Shown here piece by piece: positions 27,001 to 39,000 of a stretch of DNA of 64,000 nt. The first letter of the stretch is position 1. Each line of letters opens with the position of its first letter. The notes under the pieces are model-generated. The model made no database searches and was not told the origin of the DNA. It saw only the letters and a list, made by a program, of their open reading frames with translations. The DNA is from Membranipora membranacea (taxonomy: Eukaryota; Bryozoa; Gymnolaemata; Cheilostomatida; Membraniporidae), in NCBI GenBank assembly GCA_914767715.1, contig OU612070.1, forward strand, positions 9,503,501 through 9,567,500. The letters are read 5' to 3'. The translations under genes and the position numbers were made by a program.

Positions 27001-30000
27001 ATTGAAGATTAATAATCAATGTAGTCACCAAATTAATAACCATCACAAACTAAATTAATGTTATTAGACCAACCTTTAGCAGCATATAGCACCTGGAAGT
27101 GATCAAGTCTTAGTGTGAATGAGTCATAAGCTTTTTCCATCACAACTCCCAACATCTCGTCCTAATAAAAATACAATACAACCCCTATATCTTCACCAGA
27201 TTCTACATAAGGTACATCATGTATTTAAAAATTTCTTTATGTGATTAAAAAAATGTTATACTGAATTTTGATGAATTTCTTTTTACAATACTCAGGTCTT
27301 ATATTTGCTTTATAAATGGTATTCTTAGAATATCTTCACTAAACATCAGAGTTACAAAGAGTAAGCTCCGGGGTTCCCACTGGATTAATGATAATTCAGC
27401 ATTAAAGATGGAGTTTAGGCTTGTCGCAAATACTTTTGTTGACCCTAGCCTTCCGTAGCGAATTCAAGTTTAGTCCAAGTCTAACTAAGTCAAATCTTGG
27501 TGATCTAAGATGATCTATATAATAATATATCATAGAATATTAAGTCTATGGCGTATACCCAAGATGGACAAGAGTTGTGTCTACCTGATTATCTTCTGTT
27601 TGCTGTTCTCTCCTTGCCTTCTCCATGGCGGCTTTAGCCCTGTACTTCTTAGGAGCCTGTGGGTCCTTCTCTGAGTTAACAGCCAGCTGACCCAAATCTA
27701 CTATAATCAGATTTGTGTCCCCTGGACGATAGGTTCCCGTCTCAGGTATCAGAATGTATGAAGCTTCTACCTGAGCGCTAATCTGTGAAATGTTATATAA
27801 ATTGCATGAGGTTTGGTCTAATCCCATCTTTGATTAACAACCAGATGCTTGTCCCACCTTAGTACAGAAGTTAAACATTAGTGAGTCATTCAATTCTCTG
27901 TTCTCTATTCTTCTAGTCTCTATCTTTTTTAATCAAAGCCTAAGTTTTGGGAGCTGTTTGGGCCGCAAACAGAGTACCCGAAATATGTCGCAAAAGTTTG
28001 TGTATGAAGTACTTTTTTGAAAGGAAAGTGAATTTGTATGTGAATCTGTCGTATTTTTCTTTCTGCTCTTTCTGAGAAGAGGAAGGAGTTCCCTTAAATC
28101 AAGAACATGCTGTATTATGTTAACATTTTACCTCTGTATATTTATGATGAGCCACAATATCTTTGAGCCCAGCAGTTGACTGTTCTTTCAGCTTTTTATA
28201 TCTGGAAACTGCTGCTTTAGAAAGTCTGAAATTAAATTAAATTGTTTCAATATTAAAAAAATATTAATAGATAATTTTCGCACAGCAGTTTGTCTCAAAT
28301 CATACACGCCAAATAGCTAAGATGTTTCAACAATAAATTATGCCAAAGGCATCACTTACTGTTTTAGCTTTACATGTTCTGGAGGTTTGAAGAAAGTCAC
28401 AACCTGGTTGATTGTCATCTACAGAATAAAGAATCAAATGATAGCAAAAGATCCATCGCAATATGAGGTGGCCTGAAAAAAAACAGGATCTAAGACAAAT
28501 TGACAATCAATGTCGATCAGAAACAGTTTTTGATCCACATTGATTGTTAATTATTGTGCATCAACATTGATTGCAGATTTTCACATGGACATCAATTATT
28601 GATTTGTTGAATTGTTGATTGCTTTGTTCCTCACGCTCGATTGATGATTATTGCATATACATTGATTGTTGATTTGTGCATATGGTATCATCAAGCAGCT
28701 TGACAAGGAAGAGCAATAATGCAGATCTGAAAGCAGGTTCTAAAGTTGATTGTGTCAGCATTAAGAACCCAGCTTACCGCGTCATACACGATCTCAGTAG
28801 GTCTGGCGCTGAGTGTAACTCTCTGGTCACATGATCCATCTCTGGGTTTGAGCTCAAACTCTAGATCGAGTAAATCAGCACCGCTTTGTGTTAGAGATCT
28901 CACTATCATAGGCTTAACACCGTCATGCATGAGGCCGTGTATACCAAACGACCCCATACGTGCTCGGACACTGCAAGAGATAGTACACATGGATGTAAAA
29001 AGTGAGATTTTGTTCAAACCATCTCCAGCGTTGCAATCAGGTTGATGTTTTGAAAGTAGGAGCACAGCTTACAGCGTAATTAGCATGTCCAGATATATCC
29101 AAGGGAACACTTGCAGCTCAGTATGACCATCAAGAAGAAAAACACAAACTCAGTTTTTTTGCGGAACATCACACAGTGGTTAGCTAGAAACAAAATATTT
29201 TTTCGCGAAATCTCACATCTTTTAATCGTACAAAAACAAATGAGTATGATGTCTGGAGAACAATCAGGTTTTAGAATGTTACATTACCACAACACAACCT
29301 TATGGTTATAACGATCACTCACACATTTACGACATTAGATACACTTGTTATGATTGGTTTACCTGAGAGACATGGGCCTGAGACGCATTGGAAGTAACAA
29401 TTATCACACGAGGAGTTAAAAAGGTGGACATTTTTATTCAAACAACATTCCTCTGAAACTATTTATGGTAGGAAATTCTCATTCATGAAACATTTCACAC
29501 GGTTGCAACTTCTTTCACACTCATGCTGACCGAATGTACAATCCTCACTGATATTTTACAGTCACCAATACAAAAACACACAATTGTGACAATTTTGAAT
29601 ATGCTGGTATGTGGTTGAGTTGGGATCTTGGGTAGAAGGCATTGTGGCATCCTTGCAACTCGAGATAAAAAACATAAATTCTCTGAGCACAGTAGAAACC
29701 TACGGCGCTTTATCATGGAATCAAGCATGTCAATAAAAAGCCAAGATGTACAGTAGACCTAGACTGTCTTGTCAAGCTTTGTTGTCCCCCCAAAACTTGT
29801 CAAGACAGGAACAATAAACCATAAAATGGGGAAACTTACTTGAGATTTCCACATGCAGGCCTCTGGAGTACGTCAGCAAACACATTAGCTAACTCCATGG
29901 ATAGAACCTTGTCCTTCTTAGACTTCTTATCGATCTGATCGAGTAGTGTGAGAGACAGGGAGTGTAACTCAAAGTGGAGCTTGTTAGCAACATACTGTAA

Positions 30001-33000
30001 TAGAAATATAATATAGTTATATATATATATATATTGTAGTTTGTTAGCCACATACTGTCATCAAACAATAACAAAAAAGTTTAAAAATGTCGAATTTAAG
30101 TTGCGGTTTTTTTTAATATATTTATATTCGAACAAACCACAACACAAATTTTGTTCAATAGGGCCGTTCTATTGATGAGTACTGTTGCAGTTTCATATTT
30201 CGATATTTTTTTTATTTTTCTATTTTACACACCAAAAAAAAGAAATTGAATGCATTCAGCATGTGCAAGTTAAAAACTTCACACAGACCGTAGCATTGTC
30301 AAGTCAGGCAGATAGGACTGCTGTAGTTATATAAGATTCGTCCAGCCAATAAAAATTAAACCTCTTCGGGGGTAAAACATATGGCGAGCTTTAGGAACTG
30401 CTCCCTCCCCCCGTTGAAGTTAGGGTGATTGGGCATTAAATTATTCGTATTGATATTTATATTCGGGTTCTGGCAGCAGGTTGGTAAGGGGCTAAGAAGA
30501 AATCAGAATCTCACATCGGCTGGTAGTGCATTAGGTCCTTCATTAGCCTCCTCATATCCGATAGCTTTGTATAGTTTATCATATTCATCCTTCGTCATGA
30601 GCTCTGAGAACTGATCAGTGATACCTGCAATCATTCAAGTTACAACAGCGTTTTAACATAATTTAAAATAAATATAAAAAAAGCCTATATATAATATATT
30701 TATATATGTAAACATGTAAAAATATCTTACAGTTGTATTGTGAAATTTGTTTTTTATTTTATCTTGTATTATGTTATATCGAGTTATTTGCTGTTTTAAC
30801 AAAAAATGAACAACTCAGTTTCGAAAAATCTATCATGTGGCTTGTGCACATAAATCATCACCTTCAGCCATAGACTTGGTATATTAAGTCAATGCTTTCA
30901 GCCAATAAAAATCTTCGAGCAGTTCAACACAATATATATCTAGATATGCTGTGGGAAACCCGTGGCCTTTCAGCCAGTGCGACTTAACGGGTTGTCTTTT
31001 GCGGCCTTATTGTGGCCTTATGCCTTTAAAAGTTAATACACATTAATTTCAATTCCAGTTTCGTTATGTGGATATCCAAGTATGCATAGCTCTCTGTAAG
31101 CACAATGTATTTCAAAATAGTGGTCATTCTGTATTGTGCATGTAGCTAAGCTTCTCAACTCTACACAGAACTGGACTGGTGCCAACAACTTTCTCAAAAG
31201 CTTTATTTTCAAAATAACCCAGGCATGGCTTTTGGACGTCGAAAATTACAACGTTCTAGAATTATAGTAATTATTATTTTGTGCAAAACTGTCATTTTGA
31301 ACGAGAAAGGCAGATTAGTATCAACAAGTTCTCATGATACAAGTGCTCCTGCATTTTGGCTGAAATTGTCCAGGTTGCCTCTCATTTAACGGGCATTAGC
31401 AAAAATTTCCCCTTACGGGTGGCGCTTCCCACCCTTGCGGCACCCACCCTGCCCTTTGCCATACACATGGAACACAGGGATACAGACATGTACGCAACCA
31501 AATCCCAGAGACCAAATGGTAACACGACATCACAAAACATCAGAAGATTAGATGAACCAGTATTTCAGTGGAGCTGAAGTTTCTTGCAACATACCACGGT
31601 TTGTTTCACATAAATCTGTTCGAGTTTGTGCAAAATAAGAAATGCCATAATTGTTACTCCTGTTCTTATTATATGCCTGAAAGATATGTTGCGGCCTTTT
31701 GAGTTGAGCCTGCGTAAAATGTGGCCTTTTTCAAAAAAAGGTTGCACATCTATGCTAGATACTGTTAATTGTACCTTTTTCCTTATCAGTCTTTGGTTTA
31801 GATCTTCCCTTGAGGAAGCCGAATATGCCGCCCTTACTCTTCTCCTTTTGAGCTCGGGCAAACTCCATCTCAGCTTGGCTTCTCATTAGTACAATACTGA
31901 ACACGTCCAACTCTTTCTCACATTGCTGCAAATAATACAGGTAAGTATTGTGTAAGTCCTGACCGCACACACATGTATTAAGAAAGGAAGCGCTGACACT
32001 ACAGCCCAAGCCAAAAAGCAGTGATGGAGATTGCCACCAAGACAGTTGTCAGCTAAAATGCAGTTGCAAAAAGCACAGAATGAGGATTTATCGATGTAGA
32101 CTATGGTGTAACTCCATTCAACCAGTTGTCTACTGCTTACCCTTAGGAAATTACCCTGAACGTATCATTGAGCGCTCGCAACTCTAACTCTTTTAGAGAC
32201 GGACAGGACACTCACAGACATGTATGCTGCTTTACCATGCAATGAACACGCTTATTTCAAATGCTCTGGGACTCTATATTCGCACAGTATTTATAAAAGT
32301 ATGGTGTAAATATTGCAGTGTAAAATCTAGTCGGCCAATAACAACAATGGAGGGGGAGCAACTCCAAATGGAGGCAAATGGACCCAGCTTGGTCTAGACA
32401 AGAAGGACCTTTGAGTAATCTAAAACACAGAATAGAGAAAGACAAATCATTCAGTCACCAGGAGTTAAATAATTGGTAGGTTCACTCTCTTTTTCTCGCT
32501 CAATGCAACCTACACATATGAGTAACATGCAACCAAGGAGATGAAAGCGGCACCCTAACACAAACTAAAATATGACGCGCTACATGCTGAGACCACCTTA
32601 GAGAAAAAGTGCCGTCTCAGAAATTTTGAAGTTTCTATTACCATTGTGCTCCCTGTGGCTTTTCAAGTATAAACATTTCTAGATTACAAGCAATGAAGCA
32701 CAGATCCAAACACGTACATCTCGGATGGTATTAGCATGGCATCGCTATTAAATGTTAGAAATAGGAGAGACATTTCTGGATATCAATCCACAGATCATCT
32801 TCTATGAGAGGATCTGATCAGTCTAACATAGTTCTGCTAGTAATGGATGGATAATGCTTTGTCAGTGAGAGTAAATGAGTAGTTGTGAAACTGATAGAGG
32901 CTTAGCGAGTGAGTAGTACGTGATAAAATATGGAGTTTTGAACAATCGTTTGTTATGATCTGAACAATATCACAAGATTACTTCAGGCCCTGTTCACATT

Positions 33001-36000
33001 CCTTGATGTGAACACTTTGATACAAAATGCTAGCTTAGCCAATGTGTCGATTCCGATCGCCTATTGGGTGGTGTCAAGACATCGAGACAGAGACAACACG
33101 TTGGCTAAGGTTATAGACAGTTTTCTGAGCACTAATTTGAGTCTCTATTTGGAGTTTGGTAAAAGAACCAAACTGGAGAAAACAACTCCAAATAGTGGCT
33201 CAAATTAGATCTTGGTAGACTGTATATCTATCTTCTGGTAGTTCTGGCTGGCGAATGACAAGGACAAAGGACAACGTATAAAACATTCAGGGTTGTATTC
33301 GGGTGATATTGTTCAGGTTTCAGATAAAGAGTTTATACCATAAGAACTTCCTCAGTTTTAGCAATCTCAGGATCAGTGTAGTAATAAGACTATAAAACAT
33401 CATATAAACACAAGATAAATAAATACTCTATCGATACTTCTCAGGAGTTAAATTTCTCCACCTAAATGAAATCACAGAGAGAAGATATTACTACCTAAAT
33501 TTTGTACAGGACCATACACTGGATTGTCACATCACAGTCACATTTAAGGTTCCAAGATACCTTTTAACATACAGGTGCCCCCTGTACTGTCATAGAAGGC
33601 ACTTGTAAACAGGTGCCCCCTGTGTTGTCACAAGGGCACTTATAAACAGGTGCCCCCTGTGATGTCACAGGAACCAATGATGTAAAGTATACCTCTAACT
33701 TATGATGACCCACCTCTATAACCTTGTAGACCTCTGTCTGCTTTTTGCTGCTCTCTAATTTCTTCCTGTAGGCATCTTTGTATAGTCTCTTCAGCTCCTT
33801 GTGTCGGTTCATAAAAGTCCATGACCACATTTTCCTCTTGCGTTTCACTTCTTCTTCAAGCACGCAGGTAATGGCGTACTGCCACCTGCAGCAGGACAAA
33901 AGGATGAATGACATGGCATTAGTAGCATCTCCAAAAAAGGGGATATCTGGTTGTTCATACTAAAACTAGGAGATGAACACATAGATGAAAGTCAACATGT
34001 TTCCGTTCAGCCTGCTCTACTGACGAATCCAAGTTGATTAACAGGGGCTCTGACAACAATATGTCCTCCTTTTGTGGAGAGGTGACACATCATAGGCTAG
34101 TGTCCTGCCTCTATTGGAGATGTTTCTGAGGCCACTGCTCAGCATGTAAATAGAATTTGCAGAGAGAAAGGTCACTATAATGCATTAAAGCTACAATAGT
34201 ACAGGTGCACACGACATCAACATCATGTGGTACATATGAGTTACTCTTTAGCGCAATGGAGAATGGCGACTGAGGATGCTTACATTTGTTTCCTGGACGG
34301 TTTAGTTGGAAGATATCGTCGATATTTGCGATATTTATCAGCTAGCACCATGCGCTCGAATGACTCGAGCATCTCCATGACGTCGTGGTACTGAGATCTG
34401 GACAGCTGAAGAGCTATCTCTTCTAACACTAGACTCATGACAAGTTTAGGGGTCGTGTACTGTGACTGCTCCGGTCGGGTGTCTAACTCCATATTCACCG
34501 TACAGTTTATAGGTTTGATTACTGAAGCAAAAGTAAGATAGATTCAGTTGGTCACGTGACAAAACATACACGCGATAAAGAATAAAATGTACACAATATC
34601 ACTCTGTATTGTTTCTTATCTTTGAAATATATTCGTGAACAATCATACATGATTACCATGTCAAAATATGAAAGTGATATATAAGAAATGTACCCCAGAA
34701 ATTATCATTTGGCCAAAACCATGCAGTATCACAAGTCTCAACTAGACCTCTGTCTCTCAAAGAGAACTAGGTGATCAAGGTAACTTTATACATACGCCAT
34801 TGATGTTCTTTGACTTTTCGTTGGTTGGTTGCAATCTTCTCCTTTAGGGTATTGTAAACAGATTCCTTTGCTCCTTCCAAATAAGTGGAAGTACTGCTGT
34901 TCCAGTAAAAGGCAAGATTGTTGAGCTTAACTGACTGTATAAAGAAAATATTCATTGTGTGATTGCCATACAATTCTGTGAACAAAGCATTGTATTAGGT
35001 ATTTCAACTTTCCCACCAATATGGCTATGGGACTTCTTAGGTGTATGAATAAGCTATAATGCATTCGGCCAGCATATTGTTCTGTATGAAGTTGCGACAG
35101 TGAAAGAGCTTCATCTTGATCTACCAATAGGCACAGAGCTTCATCGTGAGTACTATCCAAAATAAAGTCCATATATACTAACCAATAAAGGTTAATGTAA
35201 CAAGCCTAAATGAATTTATTTAGGTCAGAATGCCGAGTCCATCTGTTCTTACCTTGAAGATTTTGGAAACTGTTTCTTTTATAATCTTTGGGTTACCGGC
35301 CTCATCTACAGTCTAAAATAAAACAGATAGCTACATACATCTTATCACAAGGAGCAGAGTTAGTGGTATCAACAGGGTATCAATATTGTTAATCACTGAG
35401 ATATTGTGAGTTAGCTCCCCTTGGTCATTGAAAGGACAACTCTCATTCCTTGGATGTATTTACACCCCAACTGGTGAACAGCAGGGAGTTAGTGGTTGTT
35501 TTGTTAGTAATAACCCACTCGCTAGAACTTAGTATGCTAACAGCTTAAACATATAAAAACACATATCTATTTATATGTTAACATATAAATACATATTTAT
35601 TTGTATGTTTACACCTTACATAGTACAAAAATCATTTACCGTAATTTTGTTTGAAAACCAATGATCAGAACTGATAACCACACTGGTGCTCTCCCAAAGG
35701 GAGGCCTACTGGCATAAATCACAAATAAAATGTAAATGGGGAGAACACAACCAATAATCGACAGATAGCTTATGGTGATTTTTTATAACAAAAGCTGCAA
35801 TGCTAGTCTATGGCAGTGGTTGTGTATTATTATGTTGATTGATCTAGTTCACCTCATCTATTGGATTTTCCAGCTGTTAGGAGAAACATTAAAGTATTAG
35901 GTTATGGCAATACTGGTGTTAGCAGTAGCAGTAGTTGATTTCTGTTATACTGAAGCCTTGTTTCTGGATGCAGTGAACACCATACTATTCACAGTTAGTT

Positions 36001-39000
36001 AGTACGATGGAATCAAGCAATTAAAATAAATTATTTCTCTGCTTAGCTGATCATTAAATGCAAAGGTGTCAAGTTCATGCATGAACAGAGCAAAGTAGAT
36101 AAATTATGTTTCTGTCTTGATTCAAAGAATCTCAGATCATGAAAGCCAATTCCATGTCGATTTCACTGAATCCAATACTCAAGTGCCAAGAACAAGTACA
36201 TTTTAAACTGAAACAGATAAACTCTAACCCTCAGCTCAGAGGTAATAGTTCAAGGTTGATCCATTTGCCTTCATTCGTGTTCCTCCACATCCACTGGGCA
36301 GTCGCAGGCAGCCTGCAGAGTGACTGGTTGAGGGGGAGCCACTCAGAATGCAGGCAAATTGATCATAATTTATCTAACTAAGAGGTAATAGTCCGGATGA
36401 AAAAGTTATAGTGAGCAGTTAAAATAACAATACCTGAAATGAGAGGTTGTCTAGAGTAATACCGAGAGCGTATGGTTTGTCCGGAGTAGTATAGAAATCC
36501 TCGTACCTCACATGTATATTCCTGACCTTGACCTGCAGGTTCTTCACTACCTGGGTGGCCAACTTCTCAGCAAACGAGTCACCTTTCTTCTCTTTTTCTT
36601 TGCCTACAGTCAGAATCAGTGTATGATCAGTTGAGGATATTTAGACCCATAACAAAGATTAGGTATATACAAAGAAACGATACAAACACAGAGAGGGCTG
36701 GAATAAATTTACCTCCAAATCTCAATGTTTTACATCAGAGTAATGCACAAGGGTTGTTTTATCACAATCGTATCTAGTTCTTTCATAGTTAAACTCTAGC
36801 GTTTTAATTTAATTTCAAATACTCGCACATGAGGGAGGCCTAGAGCTGCCTTAAAGCTGTTCTCAAGAGAGTCGATTCATCAAAGAGGCTTGGTATGCAT
36901 ATTGAACTGGTATCAGACCTGGCCGATAAACAAGGAGCTGAGCATAAAATATGAATTGTCATGATAAGTAAATGTATGATTGACTCATACTGTAATTAAA
37001 AGATAAAAATCAATAATATTGTGACATTACCACTTCCAAATGCAGTAGTGTCAATCTTTCAAGTTTTCCAATAAGTCAAGTTTTCTGATGACAGCTAATT
37101 GCAGTTGATACAGTGTACAGCTAGCCTTGTCACACAGCTACTAAACACAAAAGTAGCCACTTGGCAAGGCTAGTGTAAAATATCTCCACACTTCATACCG
37201 TGCAGATAGGAACCATGAAATTTAACCATATCAGTTATTCATGTCATGTATGGAAATGATAAATGCCATATCACAATGCTGTATAATGAAGAAACAGTGT
37301 TCATATACTGATCACTGACTCCGCAAGTTTCACACACATCCTCTGCCCAGAAGAAATGACAAATTGATGCAAATTACTAACCAGCTGCATCTTCAGCTAA
37401 CTTCAGACTCTCTATTCTGTTGAGATGTTTCTGTTTCTTCTCTTGGACGGCCTGGGCTTCTTTGGCTTCATCATACTTCTGACCTGCAAAATATCTCAAC
37501 ATTTCAAGATACAAATTTTAGCAAGGATGTCCCCATTTCAATTAGTTAAGGCAAAAGTCAAGTGTCAGGCTTCCAGTAGGCTTATATATAAGGGGAGCTT
37601 CATCCGTTTTGCCTGGTCCTCCCCTGAAACCTTTTGCAGCCAGGTTAGTTTTGTGAGCAACTCCAAATCAGGCAAATGAATGAAATATGATCCATATCTA
37701 TTACTGATGGTAACATATGCGCGGAAATCAAAACAAGACTGATAGCACTTGCATACAACTCACAACTGCCATGTTCTAGAATGTTAACATCAGCCTACAT
37801 TTGCGTGACAAGCAAGCATGCCAGCATATGCCTAATGCTTCCATTATATCAGATTGCATGCAGCTTTTGCTTAGCTTTGCACAAAATAATTGAATACCAA
37901 GTTACTCATTTCCTTATCATGTGATATGATGAGCCACCCACATAATAATTGTACCAAGTATATGCAACATTACATTCACATCACATTAATACAGAAGCCA
38001 TCAAGTATTCAGACAGATAACTCAACGATAATGGGGCTTTATGAAAGATTGATAGCGGAACAAAACAAGAGCCTTCACTGATTAAGGGATTATAACTAAT
38101 AATAACATTATTTTACAGTTATCTGATTATTTACTAGGCCAACAGCAAACATTCTGGGAGGATACATTTATAATGTAGAGCATTGAACGGAGATCAATAA
38201 TATATGTCCTCAGTGTACACACATCAATAAAGTGGCCCTGAGCATGCTGAACAGTGGTTGTAGTAAAATTCGAGCACAGAGTGATTCCCTGGGACCTAAA
38301 TGGCCAATGGTCGCACTCTTTGATGCAAATGTTCGAACTTCGGGTAGATAAAGTTCAATAAAATTGGCTGCATTCCAGCCGCCCCCTTCCACTGGTCACG
38401 CCACAGGCAAAGGACTGTGGCGCGACCAGTGGAGGGGGAGCATATCCGAATGCAGGAAAATGGACCAAACTTGGTCTAGGCTTCGACCAGTGACCTGATG
38501 TAAGCCTAACGCAAAAGTTTTTATGAAAATTGCAGCGTACCTGCATTAGGTCCTGCTATAGCAAACAGGTCCTCTATGACGACCTCCAGCGGCTCCTTGT
38601 ATAGATTCTTCCATGGTATTTTAAGTATAAGAGTACCTGTCAAATAAAAACAATACCGGTTGTCAGAAAATAGCCTATAACATAAACTGGCAATCTTCTG
38701 CAACATAAGTTTGCCTTACAAATGAACCAATAAACAGTGTTGGACTTCTTGTCGAAAAAAAATGGCGCACAAGCTCGTCATAGCAGAATGGATGATGCCC
38801 TCTTTCAGCCAACAATAATCATCAACATCAAATTACATAACATTTTGCAGCATAAATGACATAAACCTTTGCATTTCAGTTATATTAAAATATGTCTAGT
38901 ATCATGTTCTCAGTTCGCTGACTTATTTGTTACACTGACCCGTATATTTGTGGCATAGGCAGACACCGGCATAGTCTCTAAATATAGAGCCATGTTTGAT

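Noticed and set aside
28746-29045. 99-codon plus-strand ORF
   Set aside because: Antisense of VPS13 exon 14.
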